A stretch of DNA of 29,460 bases from CAZMCC01 sp964564695 (GCA_964564695.1 CAZMCC010000046.1:1-29460), one strand, 5' to 3'; positions 15,882 through 23,056 are shown, numbered from the stretch's first letter. The notes: a model not told the origin generated them from the letters alone. Translations and numbers: made by a program.

Positions 15882-16273
15882 AGCGCCTCCATGTCCTCGG
15901 GGTGCCCGTAGTGCTTGAGCGTCGACAGGTCGTGTTTGATCTCCATCTTCTTGATCTTCCCGCCGTGGGCCCGGTCGACGATGTACTTCGCGACGTCGAC
16001 CTCGATCGCCAACTCCCCGCAGTCCAGCGCGGCGGCGAGCTTCGCCCAGGCGGCGCCGAGCAGCGTCTCGCCGGCGTAGGCGTGGGTCCATTCGACCCGC
16101 CGGGCCTCGATCGTGGTTGTGCCGTTCGACTTGTTCCGCCGGCTGACGAGCACCCGGCGGACGATCTTGGTCCCCGGCGGGATCTCCATCGTGAGCTTGT
16201 CGTATTCGAGCTGCACCATCGCCTCGGGCTTGCGGCCGGCCGCGCTCCCACCACCCGGGGCCGGCGCAGGCAC
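15878..16273 (-). CDS. Putative terminase small subunit
   Basis: The frame ends at 15878 inside the start of the large terminase, the usual coupling of the two subunits. From GTG 16273 the product is 131 residues; ATG 16219 would give 113. The N-terminal part is beta-rich (VQLEYDKLTMEIPPGTK) and basic. The C-terminal half is helical, with GAAWAKLAAALDCGELAI followed by VAKYIVDRAHGGKIKK, a pattern like the end of small terminases where VDRxxGK-type segments are common. Small terminases bind the packaging site. The HTH is not clear, so the assignment rests mainly on position. The reading frame stays open upstream through a C-rich run (complement of 16361-16368), so the true start is unsure. Confidence 0.5.
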   Translation of the reverse strand: MPAPAPGGGSAAGRKPEAMVQLEYDKLTMEIPPGTKIVRRVLVSRRNKSNGTTTIEARRVEWTHAYAGETLLGAAWAKLAAALDCGELAIEVDVAKYIVDRAHGGKIKKMEIKHDLSTLKHYGHPEDMEAL

Positions 16274-16371
16274 GATCCGCCGCGCCGTCGGGGCGGGCGG
16301 CGGCGCGGCGGGCGGTGTGGGGTTGTGGGGCTCCAGGGGATGGGCCTTGCGGGACGTTGGGGGGGGTGGGG

Positions 16372-18378
16372 TCAGGCTCTCTGGGATCGGATAACGCGCA
16401 AGACTCGGGCGACGCGCTCGCCGCCGTCGCTGACCTCCGCCCCGATCCCGGCGCCGAGTCCGGCCACTTCGTACAGCTCGGTGTGGCCGACCGTGTTCAG
16501 GTGCGTCGTGTCGGCGTAGTACGTGCCGACGGTGAAGTCCCCGCCCCAGGTGTAGGTGTCGAGGTTCGGGCTGTTGCGGGGGTCGATGAAGCGGTCATGC
16601 AGGCCCGCGGTGAACAGCCAGTCGCGCCACGGTTCAAACACCGTGGTCAGGCGGGTGTTGTGCGTCGCCTCGACCCCGCCGCCGAAGTCGCGCGGCTGGG
16701 GGATGAGCTTGATAACGCGGTCGAACCCGGCCGTCCGGCGGCCGTTCACGTAGTTCGTCGTGTTGGTCTGGAGCGTGGCGAGGTTCGGCCCGCCGCTCGT
16801 GGCGTCGTTGGAGCCGTAGCCGTCGATCAGGATCATTCGGCGGCTGGTCGTGACCACCGCGTCCTCGCGGTTGGCGGCGTCGCTCGAGCCCGCCGCGGCG
16901 GAATCGGAGTAGAGCCGCCCCTCGATCGAGAAGTTGTACAGCTCGACGTCGGGGTAATCGGCGACGATCCGCTCGCCCTGACCCAGATAGGTCCAGTCGT
17001 TCCAGCCCTTGGGGGTCGATGAGCCGTTGATGACGAGTCGGGATGTTGGGCTCAAGGGGATGCCGTACTTCACCTGCCCGTAGGCCACGAGCTCGGCGAT
17101 GTTGGCGGCGCTGAGCTGCCCCTGGTAGCAGTGGATTTCGTAGACGTGGGCCTCGAGGGTGTTGGTCCCCGCGCCGGTCTGGCCGATGCTGCCGCCGTTG
17201 GCCGTGCCCGCCGCCGGCGACGCCACGCTCGCGGTCTCGTTGTTGACGTAGGCGACCGCCGTGCCGGCGTTGGAGACGATCGCCGAGAGGTGCGTGCTCG
17301 ACTGGGCCCGAAGCGTCCCGGTGTTCCATGACCCGTGCGAGACCGTGCCGACGGTCGTGCCGGTGGCGGCGATGCCGAAGATGGTCGAGTCGCCCGAGCT
17401 GGCGAAGATGCACTGGGCCTCGCCCAGCGTGCGGATGCGTCCGATGAACACGAACGTCACGTTGCGGCGGTCAATGAGCGGAGCCACGGCCCCGTTGCCG
17501 GCGACGGCCATAAGGCGGTCGGACCCACCATCGGACGCCGACGCCTCGCGGAAGCGGATCGCCCGCCGGCCCCCAAGGTCGGTGACGCTGGTAGGCCGGT
17601 TCGCCGCGGTGCCCTGGGAGACGACGGCGTTCTTGGCCCGATCCGCCCACGCCGCGGCCGCGCCAAGGCTCACGTCCTCGGCCGCGAGAACGAACAAGGG
17701 CGGCGCGGTGGTGAACCAGGTCGTCGGCTGGGTTCCGAACGTGCACGCGACCACGGAGCCCGTGACGGAGCCGGCGACGGCGCCGGCGAGGAGGTCGGCG
17801 TCGGGGGCGAAGTTGGGGGCGGGGACGGTGGCCTCGACCCCGTCGAAGATTTCATTCACGCGACCCGCCGACATGGCGAGGTTGTTCCAGACGCGGACCC
17901 GGCGGATGCGGCCGTCGATGCCACGAGCCCCGTCCGTAGCGCGGTTGCCGACCGTGTAGGTCGTGCCGTCCGCGTTCTCGGCCGTGCCTGAGCCGCCGGA
18001 GTCGGTGAAGGTGAAGCCGCCGCCCTTGACGTAGATCTTGCAGTTGCCGGGCGTGAGCTTGGCGTCCGACGTGATGACAAAGACGACGTGATACCACTGC
18101 CCCGCGACCACGCTCTCGTTGCTGAGGTACTGAGCGACGCCGCCGCCCGCGTCGCCGATGCCGATCTGGAGCTTGTCCGCGGCGCTGATGGCGACGAAGC
18201 GGGCGAACGATCCGCCGCCGCCACCCGGCTCGTTGTGCCAGAGGTACATCCCCGTCCCGCCGCTGAGAGCGTCGAGGTAGAACGACACTTCAATGGTGAC
18301 GTTGGTGTTGGCCGTGGCACCCTGCCCGGTCCAGCTCACGCGCGTCGTGCTGCGCGGGAAGTCGTGGTGCATGGGCAT
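16372..18378 (-). CDS. Tailspike-like protein with lectin-like domains and an SGNH hydrolase domain
   Basis: The 668-residue product starts at ATG 18378 shortly after a tiny membrane-protein gene. Residues 20-170 look like a LamG/concanavalin-type sandwich (VTIEVSFYLDALSGG, QWYHVVFVITSDAKL, RIRRVRVWNNLAM). A second sandwich lies around residues 230-430 and ends with a helix typical of such domains (ANIAELVAYGQVKYGI). Residues 440-660 resemble an SGNH hydrolase: a block I-like LVINGSSTPKG in which a Ser is available, the MILIDGYGSNDA segment, and a C-terminal DTTHLNTVGH carrying the Asp-x-x-His pair. Such enzymes deacetylate surface polysaccharide. It may be a receptor-binding depolymerase or esterase of the virion. 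The catalytic assignment is inferred from motifs. Confidence 0.65.
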   Translation of the reverse strand: MPMHHDFPRSTTRVSWTGQGATANTNVTIEVSFYLDALSGGTGMYLWHNEPGGGGGSFARFVAISAADKLQIGIGDAGGGVAQYLSNESVVAGQWYHVVFVITSDAKLTPGNCKIYVKGGGFTFTDSGGSGTAENADGTTYTVGNRATDGARGIDGRIRRVRVWNNLAMSAGRVNEIFDGVEATVPAPNFAPDADLLAGAVAGSVTGSVVACTFGTQPTTWFTTAPPLFVLAAEDVSLGAAAAWADRAKNAVVSQGTAANRPTSVTDLGGRRAIRFREASASDGGSDRLMAVAGNGAVAPLIDRRNVTFVFIGRIRTLGEAQCIFASSGDSTIFGIAATGTTVGTVSHGSWNTGTLRAQSSTHLSAIVSNAGTAVAYVNNETASVASPAAGTANGGSIGQTGAGTNTLEAHVYEIHCYQGQLSAANIAELVAYGQVKYGIPLSPTSRLVINGSSTPKGWNDWTYLGQGERIVADYPDVELYNFSIEGRLYSDSAAAGSSDAANREDAVVTTSRRMILIDGYGSNDATSGGPNLATLQTNTTNYVNGRRTAGFDRVIKLIPQPRDFGGGVEATHNTRLTTVFEPWRDWLFTAGLHDRFIDPRNSPNLDTYTWGGDFTVGTYYADTTHLNTVGHTELYEVAGLGAGIGAEVSDGGERVARVLRVIRSQRA

Positions 18379-18384
18379 GGTCGG

Positions 18385-18525
18385 CTACTCCCAGTCTTTC
18401 GAGTCCCACGGGCGGGTGAGCACGCGGGCGATGGTGGACACGATCACGATCGCGGCCCCGACGATCGCCAGGGCCAGCACGGGCCACGCGGGGACGTCGG
18501 GGAAGCCCGCGAGGAGGTCAGGCAT
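18385..18525 (-). CDS. Tiny single-span membrane protein
   Basis: ATG 18525 to TAG 18385 encodes 46 residues: a short N-terminus, one strong membrane segment (WPVLALAIVGAAIVIVSTIA), then a short charged tail RVLTRPWDSKDWE. It overlaps the 3' end of the coiled-coil membrane gene by eight bases and ends six bases before the tailspike start. Next to spanin-like genes it is a reasonable holin or holin-accessory candidate, but a single short span alone does not prove it. Confidence 0.5.
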   Translation of the reverse strand: MPDLLAGFPDVPAWPVLALAIVGAAIVIVSTIARVLTRPWDSKDWE

Positions 18526-18901
18526 GGCCGGCGGCCTTGAGCGCTTCGTTCACGCGTTCGCCGAGCTGCTCGAGCCGCTCGATCGCTGTCGAGAACTCCT
18601 TGGCCTGCTGGAGCCGGAGGGTCTCGATCTCCTTCTGCTCGGTGCGGGCGGCGCGGTCGTTGATGACCTCGAGGGCGACGGCGTCGGTCTTGGCCTTGGC
18701 CTCGATCGCGGCGGCGGCGGCCTTGGCGTCGTTCTCCTGTTTCTTGAACGGCATGTACCCGAAGCGGACGAGCCCCAGGACGCACAGGGTCACGATGAGG
18801 AACGCCGCCCCCACCGGCCAGGCGTCCACAAGGGGCTGGATCGCGCGGGCGGCGGAGGCGGCGTCGGTTGTGGCATCGGCTGCGAAGGCGAGCGTCGGCA
18901 T
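18518..18901 (-). CDS. Membrane-anchored coiled-coil protein, inner-membrane spanin-like
   Basis: The product is 127 residues from ATG 18901, with GAGGA nine bases upstream. Residues 30-48 form one membrane helix (VGAAFLIVTLCVLGLVRF). The rest, about residues 55-125, is an almost unbroken, highly charged Ala/Glu/Lys helix with coiled-coil character (ENDAKAAAAAIEAKAKT, QKEIETLRLQQAKEF). One N-terminal anchor followed by a long periplasmic coiled coil is the layout of Rz-type inner-membrane spanins, which fuse the membranes of diderm hosts at lysis. The gene for a proline-rich lipoprotein stands just upstream, matching an Rz1-type partner. Alternatively it could be a holin. A short Ala-rich N-terminus precedes the anchor. 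Confidence 0.5.
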   Translation of the reverse strand: MPTLAFAADATTDAASAARAIQPLVDAWPVGAAFLIVTLCVLGLVRFGYMPFKKQENDAKAAAAAIEAKAKTDAVALEVINDRAARTEQKEIETLRLQQAKEFSTAIERLEQLGERVNEALKAAGHA

Positions 18902-18947
18902 CGTGGGCGGTCCTCGCGGGTAGGTGGGTGGGTAGGTGAGACGGCGC

Positions 18948-19542
18948 TCAGCGCCCGAGCGACTTGAGGCTTGCCTGCTCGCACTTGGTCTTGGCCGTCT
19001 GCTCGTTGACGACGAAGCGAGATTCGGCGTCGCTTTTGGACAGCACCACGGCGAGGGTGATCGCGGTTCGGATCGCCGGGGCCCACAGGGGGTCGGCGAT
19101 GAGCCCGGGGGCGATGAGCAGCGCCTGGTTCGTGGCCGCGGCGAGGCCGGCGTCGACGATCGACTGGCGGGTGGGCGGCGGCGGGGTTGTCCTGGTGGCC
19201 TCCTCGAGCGCGGCGGCGACGGCGACGTCGGCGATCGACGCGACGATCTCGGCGGGTGCGGANNNNNNNNNNGTTGGGGGCGGCGGGGGGGCGGGGTGGG
19301 AGTGCGGATGGGCGGTGGGGCGGGGGGGGGGGTGTCCTGGGGGCCTCTGAGAGGGGGGCGGCGGCGGGGACTTCGGCGGTGGGCGGGGCGGGGGGGGGGG
19401 GGGCGGGGGGGGGCGGGGGGAGCACAACGGGCGGGTCGCTGGGCGTGGGCGGCGCGGTCTGGCAGGCGGGCAGCGTGAGGCTCAGGATCAAGAGCCCGAC
19501 CATCGTCAGGGCGAAGCGGGTGGACTTGCTGGGGGTTCGCAT
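18948..19542 (-). CDS. Proline-rich lipoprotein, outer-membrane spanin-like, interrupted by an assembly gap
   Basis: ATG 19542 with AAGG upstream begins a lipoprotein signal: RFALTMVGLLILSLTLPAC, with Cys27 as the lipidated residue. It is followed by a long linker of Pro, Ala and Ser with runs of six or more prolines. At 19263-19272 ten N bases interrupt the gene, and the frame after the gap differs, so gap length or indels in the surrounding homopolymers are wrong. The C-terminal part, read to the stop at 18948, is helical (EIVASIADVAVAAALEE, AIRTAITLAVVLSKSD) and ends KTKCEQASLKSLGR. Proline-rich lipoproteins next to a coiled-coil membrane protein are typical Rz1-like o-spanins, but this one is larger than usual. 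The function is inferred from the context. Confidence 0.5.
19263..19272. other. Assembly gap (ten N) in a G-homopolymer region
   Basis: Ten undetermined bases stand next to a very G-rich stretch on the plus strand (to about 19421), including runs of up to 14 G. The gap probably reflects difficulty of sequencing this stretch, which encodes polyproline on the minus strand. Confidence 0.95.
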
Positions 19543-19585
19543 GGTGGCCTTTCGGGTGTGGCGTTGTGGGCGGGGTGTGGAGAAC

Positions 19586-19726
19586 TCAGACGACGAGCTC
19601 GTCGATCACGCACGCCTCGAGCGCGGCGACGCGAGCAGGAAGGGCGTCCAACTGGACGGGACGATCGCCGCGGCCATCACCATGAATGGCGGGGTTTGCA
19701 GGCTTGGCGCTGGGGTCGGTTGGCAC
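19586..19726 (-). CDS. Small protein, 46 residues, unknown function
   Basis: GTG 19726 has AGGAG exactly seven bases upstream, the best ribosome-binding site in this stretch. The product ends with an amphipathic helix, LDALPARVAALEACVIDELVV, and has a flexible start. It overlaps most of the second half of the zinc-ribbon frame in another reading frame, so only one of the two may be right in the overlap, or a frameshift joins them. Confidence 0.4.
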   Translation of the reverse strand: MPTDPSAKPANPAIHGDGRGDRPVQLDALPARVAALEACVIDELVV

Positions 19727-19833
19727 GGGTGATCTCCTGGTTCTGGCGCGGGCGTGGGGGTCACGCACGCGGCACACGCCCCGATCTCCCACGTCAGCCG
19801 GAACGTCCGGCCGCATTGGGCACACCGGGGCAC
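19606..19833 (-). CDS. Small zinc-ribbon protein
   Basis: From ATG 19833 a 75-residue frame begins MPRCAQCGRTFRLTWEIGAC and goes on to CAAC, giving two CxxC knuckles spaced 12 residues apart, a plausible small zinc ribbon. The second half is Pro-rich and poor in coding character, and overlaps the 46-residue gene that has the better ribosome-binding site. The zinc-ribbon part is likely real; its 3' end is uncertain. Confidence 0.4.
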   Translation of the reverse strand: MPRCAQCGRTFRLTWEIGACAACVTPTPAPEPGDHPCQPTPAPSLQTPPFMVMAAAIVPSSWTPFLLASPRSRRA

Positions 19834-19837
19834 GGGG

Positions 19838-20434
19838 TTACTTCTCGCTCTTGGCGATGTGGATGCCGGTGCAGGTGCCGATCTTGCCGGCCACGATGAG
19901 CGCGACCGCGCCCCCGTGGTCGAACTGGGCGACCGCCAGCGCCCCGGTCTCGCCGGTGATGCGGATACCGGGGCTGAGGGTCTCGTCCTCGGTGACGACG
20001 ATGGTGTTCACGAGCCCGGCGCCGGCGGGCCAGGTCTGGGAGCCCGAGGCGGGCGTGGCGGCCCCCGCGGTGAGCGTGAGCTTGCCGAGGTAGAACGCCT
20101 GGTATTCCTTCAGCGCCCCCGACTCCATCGCGGCTTCGCGGAGCCCGACGGCCTTGATGGGCTTCACGGCCCAGATTTTGACGGTGGCGGTCTTGCCCGA
20201 GGGGCTGGCGTCCGAGAGGGCGAACGACAGGTCGGCCATGTCCGACTTATCGAGCTGGTGGACGGTGTAGCCCTGGGTGGCGGCGTCGCCGATCTCGGTG
20301 TCGGGGAGGCCGACCATGTGGCCGAAGAGCGTGCTGGCGGCCTCGGTGCCGGCGTAGATGATGGGCGACGTGTTGAGGACCAGCAGCGGGTGCTGGTTCG
20401 TGCCGCGGGGGACCGGTGTGGAGGTTGTGGACAC
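19838..20434 (-). CDS. Beta-rich, probably virion-associated protein
   Basis: The product has 198 residues from GTG 20434; no clear Shine-Dalgarno precedes it, only a G-rich stretch. It has a beta-rich, Thr/Ala/Gly-rich composition (TATVKIWAVKPIKAVG, FYLGKLTLTAGAATPA) and ends with TGALAVAQFDHGGAVALIVAGKIG, a strand-turn pattern often found in small phage structural proteins. No membrane or signal segment and no catalytic motif is visible. It stands upstream of the lysis-type genes and is apart from the main structural module, so it may be an extra head or tail decoration protein. Family not recognised. Confidence 0.55.
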   Translation of the reverse strand: MSTTSTPVPRGTNQHPLLVLNTSPIIYAGTEAASTLFGHMVGLPDTEIGDAATQGYTVHQLDKSDMADLSFALSDASPSGKTATVKIWAVKPIKAVGLREAAMESGALKEYQAFYLGKLTLTAGAATPASGSQTWPAGAGLVNTIVVTEDETLSPGIRITGETGALAVAQFDHGGAVALIVAGKIGTCTGIHIAKSEK

Positions 20435-20479
20435 GGCGACGGCCCCCGATGAGGGGCGAGCCGGTGGCCTGAACCGGGA

Positions 20480-20764
20480 TCAGTCTACGGGCGCTACTGG
20501 CGGCTGGCGAGATATGCGGGCAGCATCGAGCCCGGCAGGTGCTTGAGCATGAACGCGTGACCGCCCCCGCTCAAGGCATCGAGCCCCGCCGGGGTATCCG
20601 TCCTGTTGCTCGCCGACACGCTTCACGTTGCTGTGTTCGACTCGCTGCTTCGGGCCTCCGGGCTTCCACGGTTGCTCGGGCGTGCATTGGAACGGCGTCG
20701 GTGGCGTCCACGGTTGGAACGGGGCCGCCTTCCGATTCAACTCGCTGTCGGGTGTGGGTGTCAT
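20480..20764 (-). CDS. Proline-rich small protein, possibly frameshifted at its end
   Basis: From ATG 20764, with AGGAG ten bases upstream, 94 residues can be read. The first 55 are Pro- and Trp-rich (PFQPWTPPTPFQCTPEQPW) with good third-position GC. From about 20600 the third-position GC falls in this frame and rises in another one, in which LDALSGGGHAFMLKHLPGS is encoded. Either two genes overlap, or a frameshift separates the 5' and 3' parts of one gene. Confidence 0.35.
   Translation of the reverse strand: MTPTPDSELNRKAAPFQPWTPPTPFQCTPEQPWKPGGPKQRVEHSNVKRVGEQQDGYPGGARCLERGRSRVHAQAPAGLDAARISRQPPVAPVD
20494..20619 (-). CDS. Small protein, 41 residues, or frameshifted 3' part of the gene before it
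   Basis: A frame from GTG 20619 to TAG 20494 reads VSASNRTDTPAGLDALSG and continues through HAFMLKHLPGSMLPAYLASRQ. Almost every codon ends in G or C, unlike the other frames here, which is the reason for calling it. No good ribosome-binding site is seen. It overlaps the 3' half of the proline-rich gene. Confidence 0.4.
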   Translation of the reverse strand: MSASNRTDTPAGLDALSGGGHAFMLKHLPGSMLPAYLASRQ

Positions 20765-20834
20765 TGGGTGGGGGCTCCTAATTCTCCCGTTGATTCTTGC
20801 CCAGGTGGTCAAAGATCCCCCGGCTTGGCGGGGG

Positions 20835-21245
20835 TTACGCGCCGTCGTCGTCCCAGAGCGAGCTCACGGGCCGCACATACGCCGGTTCCGGCCCCGGCAG
20901 CGTCCAGCGGGTAACGAACCCGCGGCACACGTGCCCCCATTCCTGGCGCTCGGGGTCGTCGGAGCCGAATTCGAGGACGAACTCGCCCACCCCTCCGAAG
21001 TCGATGCACGCGAAGTCCGTCCCCCGCTTTTGTTTGCCGTCCCGTTGGTAGCCGTTCAGGCCGCGGGCGAAGTGATACGCCGCCTCAGACTGGGCGAAGG
21101 TGCTCACGGTGCCGTCCCACTTCCCCCGGATGCGCCAGTACATTTCCCCGGGCCGAATCTCCCGGTGAGTCTCGATGCACCGATGCGGCTTTCGTGCCTT
21201 CACGAACTCCTCGGTGTAGAACTCGGCTGGGTTTTCACACCACAC
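20835..21245 (-). CDS. Small phage protein, unknown function
   Basis: I start at GTG 21245 (136 residues), because AAGGAG lies seven bases upstream; the ATG at 21290 in the same frame falls inside the methyltransferase scar and would add scar-derived sequence. The N-terminus VWCENPAEFYTEEFVKARKP is followed by HRCIETHREIRPGEMYW and IRGKWDGTVSTFAQ. This pattern resembles small phage proteins with a metal-binding ribbon before a GKWDG segment, though here only some of the cysteines remain. The middle is beta-rich and the end acidic (DDDGA). Function unknown; the gene may be connected with replication or host takeover because of its place. Confidence 0.55.
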   Translation of the reverse strand: MWCENPAEFYTEEFVKARKPHRCIETHREIRPGEMYWRIRGKWDGTVSTFAQSEAAYHFARGLNGYQRDGKQKRGTDFACIDFGGVGEFVLEFGSDDPERQEWGHVCRGFVTRWTLPGPEPAYVRPVSSLWDDDGA

Positions 21246-21265
21246 GGCGCAGCTCCTTGCCCTTA

Positions 21266-21369
21266 TCCGCGATCCCCGCCGCCTCCACATACCGCCGCTT
21301 CATCAGCTCGATCTGGCTCGCCCGGACGTCGATGCACACGGCCCGCTCGACCGTCGCCGCGAACCACTG
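21266..21369 (-). pseudogene. Internally deleted relic of the methyltransferase gene
   Basis: The segment 21266-21346 matches 21865-21945 of the methyltransferase gene with 79 of 81 bases identical. Its other end, 21343-21369, matches 22341-22367 exactly (27 bases). The two source parts are about 400 bases apart in the intact gene and are joined here at a shared CCGC. In translation, QWFAATVER (residues 127-134 of the enzyme) is fused directly to AVCIDVRASQIELMKRR (from residue 268). There is no complete domain, and flanking sequence is unrelated. It is a partial duplication with a deletion, not a functional gene. Confidence 0.85.
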
Positions 21370-21391
21370 ATTAGGCCGTTGATTTCGGGGG

Positions 21392-21658
21392 TCAGACCTC
21401 GGTGGTGCCCCAGAACCCGGAATCGCTCTCCTCCGCCCACTCGCCGCACGTCTTCACGGTGGTGGTGTCCGCGTCCGCGTCCTCGTCGGAGCACTCGAGC
21501 GTCTTGTCGTCGGGCTCTTGCTTGAGGTCAAAGACCTCCTCATCCGGGTCGGGCTCGCCAACCACATCGGCGTACCACTTCCGCGCCAGCTCGATCGCCT
21601 CTTCGCGCGTCTCGGCCACGAACCACTCGGTGACGTCGTTGCAATACAGGTGCTTCAT
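21392..21658 (-). CDS. Small acidic phage protein
   Basis: An 88-residue product from ATG 21658 with AGGAG seven bases upstream; it follows the methyltransferase stop by ten bases. The first 35 residues form a compact alpha/beta segment (DVTEWFVAETREEAIELA) and the rest is very acidic (DPDEEVFDLKQEPDDKTL, CSDEDADADTTT) and ends in a helix with EWAEES. Such small acidic proteins can mimic DNA or bind basic partners, but nothing here shows it. Similar small proteins beginning with a DEWYVAES-like segment occur in many phages. Function unknown. Confidence 0.6.
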   Translation of the reverse strand: MKHLYCNDVTEWFVAETREEAIELARKWYADVVGEPDPDEEVFDLKQEPDDKTLECSDEDADADTTTVKTCGEWAEESDSGFWGTTEV

Positions 21659-21668
21659 TCGGTCGCTC

Positions 21669-22742
21669 CTACCCCATCACCACCCGCCGGCCCTTGCACT
21701 CCGGGCACGGGATCGGCTTCCCCGTGCTCGCCTGAAACTTCGTCGCGTTCGCCGTGCCCCGCCGGCCGTAGGTGCGCGGGCAGGGCACGGCGCCGAGGCC
21801 CCGGCAGGTGGGGCAGGGCTTGAGCCGCCCCGGCTGAGCCAGCTTCACCGCCACCGCCCGCGCGTCCGCGATCGCCGCCGCCTCCACATACCGCCGCTTC
21901 ATGAGCTCGATCTGGCTCGCCCGGACGTCGATGCACACGGCCCGCCGGCCGAGCTTCACCGCAGCCGCGAGCGTGGTGCCGCTCCCGCCGAAACAGTCGA
22001 GCACGACGTCGCCGGGCCTGGTGAACGCCCGGATCAGCCGGTGGGGGATCTTCTCGGGGAACGGGGCCTCGTTCTCGTGGGCGAGGGCGCTGCCGATATT
22101 CCCGCCGCCGACGGCGATTTCCAGCACGTCGCCGGGGTTGGCCTTCTTGGGCGCGACGTAGCCCTGTCGCCGCTTCGAGCCGTCGCGCATCGTCTTGGTG
22201 TGGATGAGGTTGCACCGCCGCCCATTGGGGAGTCGGTGGCTTGGTTCGCCGCCGGGGGCGAACTTCGGAGGCTCCCCCAGCTCCTCCGCCACCTTGGCGA
22301 ACGGCAGCACGCCCCCGGGGCACCCCGTGGCGCACACGATCCGCTCGACCGTCGCCGCGAACCACTGGCGCCCGCCCGATCCCGGCACGCCGTAGCGGCG
22401 GTAGTACAGCGTCCGGAGAAGGTGGACGCCCCGGCGGTGCAGCTCGGCCTCGAGCAGCGCCGGGGCCGCCGACCACGGTTTCACGGCCCCGCTCTCGCCG
22501 TGCCCCACCACCCAGCACACCGGCCCGTTCGTGACCCTGCAGCACTCCTCGACGCCGTCGGCGCACCACTTCGCCCAGGCCTCGCCCTTGAGCTTGAAGC
22601 CGATCCCGTACGTCCGCTTCGCCTCGTAGGGTGGCGAGCAGACGGTGAGCGCGACGCAGCCCGCGGGCCAGCGGCGCATGACCTTGAGCAGGTCGCCGTG
22701 GTAGAGCGCGATCCGGGCGGTGGGGGAGAGGGGGGGGGTCAT
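21669..22742 (-). CDS. Site-specific DNA methyltransferase with C-terminal zinc ribbon
   Basis: The 357-residue product transfers methyl groups from SAM to an exocyclic amino group of adenine or cytosine. The catalytic SPPY motif (residues 36-39) precedes the SAM-binding DCFGGSGTT (249-257), the order of beta-class N4-cytosine or N6-adenine enzymes. Between them lies a long target-recognition region with RQWFAATVERIV and an HTKTMRDGSKRRQGY stretch. After the catalytic fold, CPTC (310-313) and CPEC (346-349) form a zinc ribbon, an addition I do not know as standard. No restriction enzyme stands next to it, so it is a solitary phage enzyme, perhaps protecting the phage DNA from host restriction. 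Start ATG 22742 overlaps the upstream stop. Confidence 0.85.
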   Translation of the reverse strand: MTPPLSPTARIALYHGDLLKVMRRWPAGCVALTVCSPPYEAKRTYGIGFKLKGEAWAKWCADGVEECCRVTNGPVCWVVGHGESGAVKPWSAAPALLEAELHRRGVHLLRTLYYRRYGVPGSGGRQWFAATVERIVCATGCPGGVLPFAKVAEELGEPPKFAPGGEPSHRLPNGRRCNLIHTKTMRDGSKRRQGYVAPKKANPGDVLEIAVGGGNIGSALAHENEAPFPEKIPHRLIRAFTRPGDVVLDCFGGSGTTLAAAVKLGRRAVCIDVRASQIELMKRRYVEAAAIADARAVAVKLAQPGRLKPCPTCRGLGAVPCPRTYGRRGTANATKFQASTGKPIPCPECKGRRVVMG

Positions 22743-23056
22743 CGTGGCTTGTCCCGCGCCTCAAACGCCGCGACGATGCCGTTCGCGAGGAACTCGGCGA
22801 ACCTCCGGCGCTGCTCGGGGCTGACCCCGATGTTCTCCATTTCGCGATTCGACAGCGCGGTCGTGAACTTCGTCGTGTCGCCCTTGTAATCGTCCTCGAC
22901 AAAGAGGAGCCGAGCGAGCACGCGCTCGACCTTCCGGGCCCGGGCCTCGACCCGCGCGTGGGCCTGCCCGGCCAGCACCGAGGCCCGCCGCTCGACCTCG
23001 AGCTCGAACGCCGTGCGCTCGAGCCGCCTCTTGAGCCGTTGACGTTTGGCGCTCAT
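22739..23056 (-). CDS. Small coiled-coil protein, unknown function
   Basis: A 105-residue protein in the coupled operon, with both start and stop forming ATGA overlaps. The N-terminal 50 residues are a highly basic helix (RQRLKRRLERTAFELEVE, RVEARARKVERVLARLL). The C-terminal half is a mixed helical part with ALSNREMENIGVSPEQRRR. The sequence suggests a nucleic-acid or protein-binding helical protein. No family recognised. Coupling with the clamp-like and methyltransferase genes suggests a DNA-related role. Confidence 0.6.
   Translation of the reverse strand: MSAKRQRLKRRLERTAFELEVERRASVLAGQAHARVEARARKVERVLARLLFVEDDYKGDTTKFTTALSNREMENIGVSPEQRRRFAEFLANGIVAAFEARDKPR

Noticed and set aside
21246..21290. 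ATG 21290 as start of the 20835-21245 gene
   Set aside because: It lies in the methyltransferase relic, and the GTG at 21245 has a well-spaced AAGGAG.
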